64,000 nucleotides of DNA from Diadema setosum (lineage: Eukaryota; Echinodermata; Echinoidea; Diadematoida; Diadematidae), in contig CM067075.1 in assembly GCA_033980235.1 (NCBI GenBank), positions 35,226,385 through 35,290,384 on the forward strand. The letters are read 5' to 3'. The notes beneath the pieces are model-generated. The model made no database searches. It saw only the letters and a list, made by a program, of their open reading frames with translations, and was not told the origin of the DNA. Both the position numbers and the translations under genes were made by a program. How positions within the stretch are numbered: the stretch's first letter is position 1; each line of letters opens with the position of its first letter. This document shows, piece after piece, positions 9,115-19,907 of this stretch.

Positions 9115-10211
9115 GGTTTTTCCCGGCCAATTTCGAGCTTTTGTCAGTCCATTTGATAGAAGGTTCATTCAATTTAGCAAAAACACCTCGTTATCGCACA
9201 GTCTGTCATTCAAAATTGCAACTCCAGTTGTGCGTTCAAGTTAGCATTTGCTCATGTGGCTCTCAAATTCGTAAAAAGGGCATTCAAATTGGCTGGTACT
9301 CGACGTTCATTCAAATTCGCCACCACTCGCCGAAAAGGGTACTTGAGTCATTCAATTTCGCGAATGTACAGTCAAATTCCGAACATTTTCATTCAAATAA
9401 ACGTCATGTTCTTCCCTTCTTTTTTTTTGAATAGGTGTGAACATTTAAATGTGTGCATTTCTATGTGACTTTTTGTTTCATCCACGCACTTTAAGCAATA
9501 AAAGAATCACTTTTTAAACTCGATATAACTCGAGTTTGTTGTTCTGTGACTCTCCTTTTCTTTCATACACATAGGCCTACATGTACCAATACTACAGATT
9601 AACTTCATCTTCTTACAGTCATGACAGCACAAGTTAGATACAGACGTACATTTCAAGACAGAGAAAGAATTATAGGAACATTTTGATTATCATAACCTTG
9701 ACTTCCTAAAACTGGCCGACACACTCGGAGTAAGCGCTCAACGGCCAGATAAGTTGTGGCCACATGCACTTCGGACTGGGAAACTCAATGAGCACATTGA
9801 AAAAAGAAGCTGTTGCCAAAATCTCCAAAATAAATACGAAAATATGAAGTGTGTTATAATGCTTACAAACAATAACTATGTTGTATAACATAAAGAAAGA
9901 ACCAATGCATAAACATGTGTGCTAATTTGACTGCAAAAGATGTTAAATTGGATGCCCAAAAACGAATTCGAATGACGAGCGGATCATTCTAAATTTAATG
10001 AACGAATGACAAAATGGTGCTTGTTTAACGAATTTAACTTGAAAAAGTGTTAATTAGAATGAGGTTAAAGGTAATTTGAATGCTCGAAAATGAATTTGGA
10101 TGAAGAGATCATAAAATTGAAATACCGAACATGTCATCTATAGATTTTGCTAAATTGAACGCTGCAATAAGGAATTGGACTGACAAAAATGCGAAATTGG
10201 CCGGGAAAACC
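9115..10211. mobile_element. 1.1-kb TIR element with subterminal ATTCAAATT repeats
   Basis: Left end GGTTTTTCCCGGCCAATTTCG continues to TTTTGTCAGTCCA; the right end is its inverse (TGGACTGACAAAAATGCG ... GGCCGGGAAAACC), about 38 bp. TA flanks both sides. The two halves hold many degenerate copies of ATTCAAATTcG in opposite orientation (TTCATTCAAATTCGCC on the left, GAATTCGAATGACG and similar on the right). No transposase. It sits in the intron between the lectin exon at 10.6 kb and the PAN exon. A related end is at 56.2 kb. Confidence 0.75.
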
Positions 10212-10500
10212 TACACCAAATGATCCAAATCTGACCATCAACCAAAGCCAAACGCGGCGATTATGAAGAATCTTGCGGTCTTTTATTACTTCGTCCAAGG
10301 CTAACATGATTACGAAAGATAGAAAATGGGCAAGAGAAAAAGGATGTGCGTTCTTAATCTATCACATTACAATAAACCAAAAATGAGTCTTTATTTAATT
10401 GATTTATTTTCATTTTCAACTAAGGATAACATTATATATAAAAGATTTAATTCATCTAGTACATGTATACTTAGATTAAGTTGACGATTATAAAACCTAC

Positions 10501-10624
10501 CAGGTTTTTGGCAAAATGGTCAAGCGCTCCCAATCACACGGTAAATCATTGAACTTTCCATAGCGACGCACCTCCACACAATTTTCATTCCCAAGCCCGT
10601 TATTGGGTTCGCCTGAGTTCCAGT
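10501..10624 (-). CDS. C-type lectin exon 3 (EPN / FND half-domain)
   Basis: After acceptor TATCCCCCAG the frame reads WNSGEPNNGLGNENCVEV, then RRYGKFNDLPCDWERLT. EPN is the calcium-binding triplet associated with mannose/GlcNAc/fucose-type specificity; FND replaces the usual WND second calcium motif. ENCVE carries the third conserved cysteine and LPC the fourth. The final cysteine expected a few residues later is missing, but the exon ends ...KT plus TG at donor GTAGGT, so a T or C at the next exon start would make it. The frame hits TAG if the donor is not used. Confidence 0.8.
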
Positions 10625-11019
10625 CTGGGGGATACATAAATTATGCCAGAGTTTTGTCAACAATTGTTTGAGTTCTTGATAATTTCTAATTAGTTGCTCC
10701 AAGCAGTCTCCGTTACTATACTATTATCCCACAAGACTAATGTCTGTCTCTTCAATGACAATCGTTGATTTGGAAATGTCAATCGTTCATTAAACTTCCA
10801 CGAGTTCTCGATCCTCATTGAAGGGGAACAGAACTGCCCCTACCACGCCCTCCTCAAACCACTAGACATTTTATATTTTGGAAGAAAATTGCCTACAAAA
10901 CAGACACAACTATACAAACGCAAAAGTTATAAAGTAAAAAATAGGTAAAACATTCATCTTTATGTACGACTATCCTGATATGACATTAAGTGTGATACTC
11001 GTTCCAAAGGTGCGTTATT

Positions 11020-11265
11020 CCCAAACACAAAAATTTCCTAATCCGAAAATAAGATACCTTCTTATCATTAACCTTCGGAGTAACGAAGCCTACGTCATTT
11101 TCAGATGAACGAATCTTCAGCATAGCGAGCATTATTTCATTTTCGGATAAACAATATTAGTATAAAGCGAACCATATACTTCATTTTTGGATTAAAAAAA
11201 AAAAAACATCGGTATAGCGAGCCTTTCTTCAGTTTTCAGCCTAACGAGCCTTCGGAATAACGAAC
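11020..11265. repeat. Degenerate repeats of TTCGGAATAACGAA type
   Basis: Repeated ATTTTCGGAT, CGGAGTAACGAAGCC, CATAGCGAGC and TTCGGAATAACGAAC phrases at about 55-bp spacing; the core TTCG...CGAA is nearly self-complementary. Lies in intron 2 of the lectin gene. Likely a decayed MITE. Confidence 0.55.
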
Positions 11266-11901
11266 ATATCCCCTGCAAACTGTAGTGACAAGAGATCATC
11301 ATGTACGCCATAGTTAGAAATTGTTTCAAAATGAACAGTGGAACTAAGTTGATACTTCATTGCTATCAATTTATAGATATATTTATATTATATTATTATA
11401 GGCAAATCAAGTCTTTTTTTTTTTGCATCACACATTTCTGTATGCTGCTGTATGTCGTTATTCTTGTAATCCGGAGTTTAATAATTACGCTTGATATTTT
11501 TTTTATTACATACAAAACTAAACCGATGGCAAGTGCCTATACGAACAAGTCCAGCCCAATAAAAATAAAACAACAACAATCAGGCTTGTGTACATGTAAA
11601 GCCTCCTAGCGTGATATTTTTATAAACACATTTTTGCACAATTGCAAAGGAAATTATCAGTTCACATTAATTTTCTATTATAGCGTGCTTTTCTGATTTT
11701 TTTAGTCACAAACTGTAGGCCAGTGATTTTTTTTTCGTACTTATGCGACATTTTGAAATGATTGCATGTCTTTCTCTGCTCCGGGATTCTTTGACAATAA
11801 TTGAACTGTAACCACCCAAGTCTCAATTCAAAGGTAGAAACCTATCATTTATAAAAACACAAGAGGAAAAAGCAAACAAAGCGGAAGAAGTAAAGACTGA
11901 C

Positions 11902-12165
11902 TGAGATATGAAGGTGGTATATTGTCCACGCCACAGCTCCAGCCATTGACTATGTCAGATGACCTACGACAGTTAACCCACGTCTTATCGGAGCCCTTGA
12001 CATGCTTGATGCTGCGGATGTAGGCCTCCTGAGCGGCCGATGTGATCAGAAGGAGTGCTGCTCCTTTTCACGAGCAGATCCTTTTAGCTTCATTATAAGT
12101 TGCCAAAGATGGATGAATGACGTAGCAGGTGTCGTTATACCGCTTCCAACCAGCCTCGTAACGAA
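11902..12165 (-). pseudogene. C-type lectin exon 2 with premature TGA
   Basis: Acceptor ACATGTTTGCAG, then 264 bp in one frame: RYEAGWKRYNDTCYVI (the GWxxYNxTCY start of lectin domains), TYNEAKRIC, S, stop, KGAALLLITSAAQEAYIRSI, TWVNCRR, VNGWSCGVD, ending PPSYL at donor A|GTCAGT. Everything on both sides of the stop fits the lectin consensus (C-x-x-KGAxL-x-x-I), so the TGA replaces one variable residue between Cys and Lys. The 264-bp length preserves the phase with both neighbours. The donor is non-consensus at +3 but gives the expected YLNWNSGEPNN junction. Confidence 0.85.
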
Positions 12166-12200
12166 CTGCAAACATGTAAGGTGACAGTGCAGTGGGTCAT

Positions 12201-12250
12201 GGTTCTACAACATTTCATTTCATTTCATTTCATTTCATTTCATTTCATTT
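12201..12250. repeat. (CATTT)n microsatellite
   Basis: About nine copies of CATTT, 35 bp upstream (in transcript sense) of the lectin exon 2 acceptor. Confidence 0.95.
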
Positions 12251-12332
12251 CCGACAAAAGTATACAACATGACATTTGCATATAAACAAAATAGAGTACA
12301 ATGTAACTGTCGCATATTCAAGTGAGATTTAA

Positions 12333-12688
12333 AGGGACTGTACAGTACTGGTTGAGGTGGGGATTCATGTTTTGAACATTCCTAAGTGAGATAATGAAAA
12401 GCCTCTTATGAAATATGAAAGAGCATGTAACTTTAAGAAGGATTCAACGTTTATTTGATGAAAAAAAAAGTGCTAATAACAAAAGGCGACATGCCACAAC
12501 TTTATTAGGATCTCTTTGTTTCACCTTGTTTTTAGATATCTCAGCCATTTCAAAACCGATTTTCATCGAATAAACTGTTGATACCCCTTAGAACTGCATG
12601 CTCTTTGACATCTCATAGAGTGGTTTCTGAATATCTCGCAAAATGTTAAAAGCTAAATCCTCACCTCGACCAGAACTGTACATACCCT
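12333..12688. mobile_element. TTAA-flanked MITE, AGGGACTGTACAG family, copy 1
   Basis: TTAA at 12329-12332 and 12689-12692. The left end AGGGACTGTACAGTACTGGT mirrors the right end ACCAGAACTGTACATACCCT imperfectly. The interior contains two opposed GAAAATCGGTTTTGAAATGGCTGAGATAT-like stretches. Lies in lectin intron 1. Relatives: 14921-15301, 20520-20802, 59170-59535. Confidence 0.8.
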
Positions 12689-12859
12689 TTAAATGAAGAT
12701 CATTTTCTTACAATAACACAAAACTCACTTTTAGTTATAGAAATGTATGGGCAAACTGTAACTGAATCACAACAAAGAAATGATGTCGGAATCGTTCCTG
12801 CGACACGATATTGCTCCCACGAAATATCTGCACGATAAGCCAAAAATAAAATCCACCCA

Positions 12860-12945
12860 CAACTATGACTCTAACCCTAATCCTATTCTTTACATCAAAC
12901 AAAACTTAAACCCTATCACATACTCTAACCCTAACCCTATGTGCT
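12860..12945. repeat. Degenerate CCCTAA telomere-like stretch
   Basis: ACTCTAACCCTAATCC and CTCTAACCCTAACCCTATG separated by diverged sequence. Too short and degenerate for a telomere; a minor interstitial repeat. Confidence 0.5.
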
Positions 12946-13147
12946 TAGAGAAAGTAAGACCGGGGCAATTGTCACAGGAGCAACGATGTCGTATCACCAA
13001 CGAGAATACAGCAGGCTGATTCAATATACCACGCTAACTAGACCCAATATATCATTGATAATATATTTTCATCATGGAAAAGAAGTCAAAGACTGAAATT
13101 TCTTATTTTGACTAGTAAAAATTTGCACCGCCTTATCGTACCACTCG

Positions 13148-13225
13148 CAGGGGCTGATCCAGGAATTCTGTAAAGGGAGCTCACGTGCCCCCCCCCCCCC
13201 CCCCCGTTTTTCTTTTTATTTCTCC

Positions 13226-13271
<46 letters not shown>

Positions 13272-13318
13272 AAAGAGGGGGCGCGTGCCCGGTACGCCTC
13301 CTCTGGATCCGCCACTGA
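13148..13318. mobile_element. Short TIR element ending CAGTGGCGGATCCAG
   Basis: Left CAGGGGCTGATCCAGGAATTC, right CTCTGGATCCGCCACTGA; the interior is an 18-base C run, a 37-base A run and GGGGGCGCGTGCCC. A one-ended relative begins at 32438 (CAGGGGCGGATCAAGGAATTC). Homopolymer lengths are unreliable. Confidence 0.65.
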
Positions 13319-14265
13319 CTCGTATCTTTTGCTGTGAAAAAAGACTCTGTACACAGTGCCAGTAATAATGAAACGGGAAATAAAACTGTCATAATTTAAA
13401 AGAAAAATCTTAGAAGATGCTTTCTCAACTTGATATCTTGAGTCAAGCCCGGTAGTAATAATTTTGTCAGCAGCTGTAAAACAGGTTAAGCCGTTCATAG
13501 GCTTATGCTATAGATGTTAGACTCGTTTGAGCGGTTTCCATGTGCATTGACATGTTATTGTCTAAGCTATATGAGACAGGTTAACATTTTTGCTCTTAGC
13601 GGTAAAAGTCTGGGAAAAACACACACACACACACACACAAAAAAAACCATCCTTGTCAAGTATTTCCCTAGCTTTCTAAACAATCTCCGCAATCATGTTG
13701 TTGTTGTTGATGATGATGATAATGATGAAACAACATAATCATATTTGTATGTAGAAACCACAATCAGACTCTAACAAGACTCTTACAATAATCTTACAAG
13801 AGTCATAGCAAAGTCATGAATGGGAATAATTGTTCTTACATAGTTCTAGCTAGTTGATTGTTTGAACACTGTCAGCCACGATAGCATATCCTCAAGTGAA
13901 AGAATCAGTAAAAATTAGTTTGTTTAAGAGTTTGTAGCTAATTTCCAGTCAGCTATTCACGCATGCGCATACAAGTTTAATAGACATCTTGAATGATGTT
14001 GTTGCATTGCTGAGCTAACAAGAAAGAATGACCAACCAAAGAACAGACAACTTTATGCTTCTTGCAGTGACTATAACTTGATCAATCTGAGCTCTTCTAG
14101 TTATTATTGCGGTCCAAACAGTCGCCGGAGAAAATTCACAATTATTTAGTTAAGGTAAACTCCAAGAAAACGCAAATACACTAACATAAGGAAATAAAGA
14201 AAAATCGATGTATCTATGTGAAACCGTTTACTTGCCGAAGTATGAATTGAAACAGGTTTACTTAC

Positions 14266-14356
14266 CTCGTTGTACGGAAGATGCAAAGCTGTAGCATATG
14301 GTTGCATTCATGACGAGACACGAAAAAAGCACGCAAAGACCTGCCACATTTGACAT
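14266..14356 (-). CDS. C-type lectin exon 1, signal peptide
   Basis: ATG at 14356 opens MSNVAGLCVLFSCLVM, a short n-region followed by a hydrophobic core and a likely cleavage region around SFASS, then donor G|GTAAGT (perfect consensus) after 91 bp. The phase (one base left over) matches the lectin-domain exon at 12165. The polypeptide would enter the secretory pathway. The upstream promoter was not identified. Confidence rests on the signal peptide, the donor and the phase match rather than on family similarity. Confidence 0.75.
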
Positions 14357-14920
14357 TCTTGGTACCAATAAACTACCGCCTCGATAGCCTGCAGTAATGG
14401 CTTTGTGCAGATTTTTCTTCTTCCCAGGTAAAACTAGTGAAGTAAGGGGGTAAAGACTTTAGATATAAGCGAAGATTATGAAGAAATTGCCGGAGCAGTA
14501 ACTGACGAACAATAAGTAAGTGCCAGAAAGTGATATTTCTCGCGTTCACCGCAATAATGACGTCGTCACGCATAGTTATTGACAAATATTAAATATCAAC
14601 TTAGATGCCATGTCAACTAAGAGGGGCCAATCTAACAAGTGAAATATCTAGACCGTGATATTTCGATAGCCTTCCCTGGCCTTGTGCTCATCACGCATCA
14701 GTATCGGCTGACAAGATGAATATCGTTTGGCGGAAGTGGATGAAATGCTGAAGAAGACTATGGACTCTTAAGATTTTGAATATTATTGCAGAGACGTGGG
14801 AAACTCAAGATGGTGACTGCAGCACAGAGTGGGACCTCGCTTGAACGTAGTGATGATAAAAATATACTAGAATTCCCACATTTACTCTCATGTGCCGAAA
14901 AAAGGGAAAAACGCCCTTAA

Positions 14921-15301
14921 GGGTGTGAAAGTTCGGGTCAAGGTGAGGATTTAGCTTTTAACGTTTTGCGAGATATTGAGAAACTACTCTATGAGAGGTC
15001 AAAGAGCATGCAGTTCTAAGGGGTATCAAAAGTTTATTCGATGAAAATCGGTTTTGAAATAGCTGAGATATCCAAAAACAAGGTGAAACAAAGAGACCCT
15101 AATAAAGTTGTGGCATGTCGCCTTTTATTATTAGCACTTTTTTTTATATCTCAGCCATTTGAAAACCAATTTTCATCAAATAAATGTTGAATCCTTCTCA
15201 AAATTACATGCTCTTTCATATTTCATAAGAGGCTTTTCATTATCTCACTTAGGAATGTTCAAAACATGAATCCTCACCTCAACCAGTACTGTACAGTCCC
15301 T
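14921..15301. mobile_element. TTAA-flanked MITE, AGGGACTGTACAG family, copy 2 (inverted)
   Basis: The right end ACCAGTACTGTACAGTCCC + TTTAAA at 15302-15305 matches the left end of copy 1; the left end begins at TTAA 14917-14920 with GGGTGTGAAAGTTCGGGTCAAGG. About 350 bp are collinear with copy 1 in reverse. Confidence 0.8.
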
Positions 15302-15582
15302 TTAAACGTATTATGAGATTCTAGAGAGGACCTAAAACCATCAATGCACAAAGCCGTATACTACATTGGTTGGCTTTTTGTGAACGAAGGAAATTTAGGA
15401 AGACATGAACTAAAGACTGCCACACACTGCGTCTTTCGGTCCAAAGACTAAGCAACTTTGGATCTGAAATAAACAAGCGTGTTTATTCTGAGGCTAGTGT
15501 GGTTTATGTCGGATTCAAAGTCTGTCAGTCGTTCGACAGAAAGTCGTATGGTAAAAAGTTGTATGGTGTGCGGCGGCTTTAA

Positions 15583-15876
15583 AGGAATCCAAAACCGAAA
15601 GAGAAATATGGATTGAATTAAAGCAACAACATTAGTAGAACACATCAGTGGAAGTTTGAGGAAAATTGGACAATCAATGCAAAAGTTATGAACTTTCAAA
15701 GTTTTGGTGTTGGAACCGCCGGATGAGGAGACTACTAGAGATTATGGCGTCTGTGTGTACAACAATACAAAGAAAATATAAAGGGAATTCCATTAAAAAA
15801 AATATTTTTTTAATGAAAATTACACGTTCTATCAACTTCTCCTGCTTTCTGAAAGTAGTTACTGAGTCAAGCAGTC

Positions 15877-15919
<43 letters not shown>

Positions 15920-16161
15920 AATATATATGTATATACATATATATGTTCTATATTATTATAATCTCTATGTTACAAGAGTATATAGCACACAACAGCGAGA
16001 ATATCAAATTGGCGTTATTGCTGTATACCCCCATTATAACCAACAACACGGGAATGCTCCGTTTGATATGATTAAATTTTGATGAAATGCACTCGCTGAA
16101 GTGTTCTACTAATGCTGCTGCTTTCACTCACTCCACATTTCTCTTTGAGTTTTGGTTTCCT
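15583..16161. mobile_element. TTAA-flanked element with AGGAATCCAAAAC termini
   Basis: TTAA 15579-15582 and 16162-16165; left AGGAATCCAAAACCGAAAGAG, right CTCTTTGAGTTTTGGTTTCCT. The interior shares TAGTAGAACACATCA, GGAACCGCCGGATGAGGAG and a CA microsatellite with segment A near 1.6-1.85 kb (truncated copy) and with the element at 18702-19260, so these are one family. It carries a copy of the 115-bp repeat of 4.1 kb. Confidence 0.75.
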
Positions 16162-16912
16162 TTAAATCTTCCAATTTAATCAAGCCCGCGAGACCATTTC
16201 ATCAAATTCCCACTCGTTGATGAAAATTGCGGCCAGAGTCTTTGGAAGAATAACGTGCAGCTGAATGTCATTATCGAACTAATCATGCGTGCACCCAGCG
16301 ATTGTGAGAGTACAGTTACATCTATGAGTGACAATTCTTTGCACGGGCAAATCACTCGAAGGATTGCATTTGTTTTCTTCTGATTTTTCATTTGTTTGTT
16401 GAAGACTTAGAAAATTTAAGCTGAAAAATGAAAACGTGCTTTACAAACAGAAAGATTGTCTACATCCCCTCTATTTCATATTCACATTCTAAGAAATTTA
16501 CAACTGTGGGAAAGATGGAATGATAGGCACAACACACACACCACGTGGACAAAACATTAATTGAGAAAGGTCCAACGTTTAATAAGTTGAGGCAAATTCG
16601 ATTTGCGCGGACGTCAACACCCGTTTACGTAGAACTATTTTCTTTAGTCCCGATTGGTTCGATTGATATTAAGGTATGGTGCTTTCTTTTTCTCTTTCTC
16701 TCTTCAAAGTGTTGTAATAATCCCACACTTTGTTCTTCGAGACCTACAGCTTCTGTAAAGTTTGACTTGAAGCATTTGATTTTAACCAACTCATTAATCA
16801 CAGAAATCATCCTCTCTGAGAAGGGTTCATTTTCGTCACAAAGCTAAAAAAATTCTAGTAATATTTTCGTAAATAGCAATTGATAAATAATAGAATTACC
16901 TGAAGACTTTAA

Positions 16913-17456
16913 AGGTAGGGAATCCCATTTGCACGCCTTAAATGAAGAGTTGTATAAATACAGTGGTATGTTGAAGAGAGTATCATTTTAGAAACTCCCA
17001 TAAAGTATTGAAAGTGGAAGGTAACATTTAGTACATTTTTTTTGACCGTTTTGATTTTGAATTTGAATTGTTTTCGGGGCTCACCGTAAATTCCAGTACA
17101 TTACTAGGCTACCTTTGCAGACCCATGTACTGCATGTGTCTCTATCATGTATATTTTGTGAAGGAATTTCATCAACACTTACAAACATTTTTATATACAT
17201 TCTTGCCACACAATCTATATGTTATTACATCAGCTCTTGTACTTTTAGATTTGTGTTTATAGATCACAAATACAGAAGAATGCAACAAAAAGGCTTAAGT
17301 GTGGCTGACACACAGAACTACTGAGTAGTTGAGTTTTGTGCATTATTCAAACTGTTGACTTCCAAATTTCTAAGCAGTGGCCTAAGCAAGTCCCCTGAGG
17401 TTCATATTTAATGTTTTGCTGCATTTTGAGAGGTCTGTAAAAGGTATCCCCTACCT
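16913..17456. mobile_element. TTAA-flanked element E2 (second copy of E1)
   Basis: TTAA at 16909-16912 and 17457-17460; ends AGGTAGGGAATCCC and GGTATCCCCTACCT as in E1 at 7112-7901. The right TTAA also serves as the left TTAA of the palindrome that follows, so one element inserted into the other's target duplication. Segment A at about 2395-2410 shows the site without either (GGTTTTAATGCC). Confidence 0.85.
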
Positions 17457-17460
17457 TTAA

Positions 17461-17817
17461 AGGGGAAGGCTAGTAACTGATCAGTGGGAATCAGTGGAAA
17501 TGCTGGGAGATGATTGTTCCAATCCTTATGGGATTCATTCAAGAGTTCATTGTATATCTATTGTTGTGTGAAAATGATTTGCTTCGGAACGGTCTCATAT
17601 TCAAGTAATGTGCAGATTAATGCCCCGTCACTGACCAGGGACGCTAACCTGGAAGCATTAAACTGCACATTACTTGAATATGAGACCATTCTGAAGCAAA
17701 TCATTTTCACACAACAATAGATATACAATGAACTCTTGAATGAATCCCATAAGGATTGGAACAATCATCTCCCAGCATTTCCACTGATTCCCACTGATCA
17801 GTTACTAGCCTTCCCCT
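17461..17817. mobile_element. 357-bp near-perfect palindrome, TTAA-flanked
   Basis: Arms of about 158 bp (AGGGGAAGGCTAGTAACTG at each end, inverted) are nearly identical, with a roughly 40-bp centre around CCCGTCACTGACCAGGGACG. TTAA at 17457-17460 and 17818-17821. Read on either strand the arms give the same short open frame, a palindrome artefact and not a gene. A transcript would fold into a long double-stranded RNA. Confidence 0.9.
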
Positions 17818-18634
17818 TTAATACCTTGCTGTTTTTCTTTATCTTTGCCCTTTACTTTTCATTTGATTCACCGACCCATGTTTGTAGCCAAAAGTGCCTG
17901 GTTGAAAATGGACGTGATAAATAATGCTACTAATTTTGAAGTTTTTAGAATAATACTTATTGTTTATCACTGTACTTTATTATATTACCATGTATAATGT
18001 GTTGTGTGGGGTACAACACGCTACGTGTGAGTTGTATGTGAAAAGGTCTGCATTTGCGTCTGCACGTAGTGATAGTATTAAAGCACAGAGAAAGACGTGC
18101 GAACAATCTGTAACATGTTTACCCACGCAGACGAGTTGAATGAAGCATATAGTGAAAGTCCAGAATAATCCATACTTAGATAATTCTTATCATAATGTAG
18201 TTCATATTGAATAAAGGATGACTAAAGTTTACAATCATTAGCTTCATGTGTAATGATTCATGGTAAAAATCAATAAAAGGATGTTACAATTCCCCTGCAG
18301 CCGCGTTGATACTTTCTTTAAGCAAACCTATATTCAAAGACACATTCAATCAAATAAAACCTATTCAATCAATCAGTCAATCAACAGCAGAACTACTGTT
18401 GATATGATCAGTTAGTTAAAAAATTCTATTGTTTTACATTCAGTTTATTTTATTTCACCACTTGTACGAATGAAGGCATTTAAATAAATCCACAAGGTTC
18501 TAAACAAAATATCAAAGTACCTAAACAGTATCAAGAGAAAATAGATCATTGTTAATTTTGACTCCCTAACGTAAGATTATAATTATAAAGTTATTTTGCA
18601 GATACCAAAGATACTTTAACTTCCTTACCTATAG

Positions 18635-18665
18635 CAGGGAGGTGGAACACACTTCCACCTCCCTG
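18635..18665. other. 31-bp hairpin insertion with 7-bp flanking duplication
   Basis: CAGGGAGGTGGAA, loop CACAC, TTCCACCTCCCTG. CCTATAG flanks it at 18628-18634 and 18666-18672, while segment A (3213-3228) has a single CCTATAG and no hairpin. Confidence 0.8.
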
Positions 18666-18701
18666 CCTATAGTCATCTAATATTTGAGACTTTGTAATTA
18701 A

Positions 18702-19260
18702 AGGACAAGTTCACCTTCATAAACATAAGGATTGAGAAAATGTAGCAATATTAGTAGAACACATCATTGAAAGTTTGAGGAAAATCGGACAATCCGTTCA
18801 AAAGTTATGAATTTTTGAAGTTTTTGTGCAGTAACCGCGGGATGATAAGACTACTGCAGTGTACGATGTCACATGCGTACAACAATATAAGGGAAATATA
18901 AAGAGAATTTCACAAAATTTCATCTTTTGACAAAAGTACACATTCCCTTGACTCGTTACCGACATTTGTTATGGGCAATATCATTCCCCCTACCTTTAGA
19001 AAGAGGCAAGCCAAATGCTCTTTTATTATGCGAAAAAATTGAAAATATGTTGAATTTTCTGTACATTTTCTTTATACTGTTGTACTCATATGACATCACA
19101 AGCTGTAGTAGTCTCCTCGTCCAGCAGTTCCAACACAAAAATTTTAAAAATTCATAACTTTTGCCTCGAATGTCCAATTTTCCTCAAATTTTCACTGATG
19201 TGTTCTACTAATATTGCTGCATTCTCTCAATCCTTATGTTTATGAAGGTGAACTTGTCCT
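18702..19260. mobile_element. TTAA-flanked element with AGGACAAGTTCACC termini
   Basis: TTAA at 18698-18701 and 19261-19264; ~40-bp inverted ends (AGGACAAGTTCACCTTCATA ... TATGAAGGTGAACTTGTCCT). Segment A at about 3244-3249 keeps the empty site GATTAAGTCG. The interior is two opposed copies of a GTAGAACACATCA...GGAACCGC-type block. Confidence 0.9.
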
Positions 19261-19746
19261 TTAAGTCGATAGGAGTAGATTACAACAATCTATCACCGCA
19301 GTATAAATCTTGGCATGAAATTGTTGCCAAAGTAATTAACAGCATAGAAGTAGAATATTCACTGCGATCACGTACTACTTAAAGTGAGTAGGGAGGTGAA
19401 GTGAGTAATGAATTAAATTCATTAGTTTGTATGATTGTTTCACTCGTGACTTTAAAAGTTTCCACGTTGTTGTGAAACTAGCTACATGTGAGAAGGAAAC
19501 TACAAAGTATCTTCATTATATAAACCGGGATCCTGATCACCTATAATGCTGGACGAATCGAATTCAAAGTCATTAATTCAATGATTTGTGTCGCATGAAT
19601 TTTTTAATCGGCCTTCATTCATATCAAATGATGTGAACGTGATGCCATTATCCTAATGGATAGACAAAGCAGCAAATACTATTTCCACTGCAACATGAAT
19701 TCTGTAAGAGCACTTTAGCAATATAGGTTCTACATTAATTTTATGC

Positions 19747-19907
19747 ATAGATGTGACGGAGGAATGACTGCTGGCAGACGTTGCAGTATGTTCACCTTGC
19801 CTTTAATTCTCACCGAGCTTGAAAAAGACCGGTAACTCGGTCGAAAGCTCGGGATAATTAAAGGCAAAGTGACTATATTGCAACGTCTACCAGCAGTCAT
19901 TCCTCAG

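Larger units (their letters stand above)
10501..14356 (-). pseudogene. C-type lectin gene (three exons seen), interrupted by an in-frame TGA
   Basis: Exon 1 (14356-14266) codes a signal peptide, exon 2 (12165-11902) the first half of a C-type lectin domain and exon 3 (10624-10501) the second half with the Ca2+-site EPN motif. All junctions are in phase: exon 1 ends one base into a codon, exon 2 supplies two, exon 2 again leaves one, exon 3 supplies two. The second junction creates the classic YLNWNSGEPNN. Family role: secreted calcium-dependent sugar binding, often immune in echinoderms. Exon 2 contains TGA at 12070-12068 within the conserved helix-2 region, so as read this allele cannot make a full domain; a pseudogene, a polymorphism or a base error are the alternatives. 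The terminal exon is unresolved. Confidence 0.8.

Noticed and set aside
12860..12945. Interstitial telomere
   Set aside because: Only a few degenerate CCCTAA units, interrupted by unrelated sequence.
17514..17764. Two overlapping opposite-strand frames with the same peptide
   Set aside because: Direct consequence of the palindrome arms.
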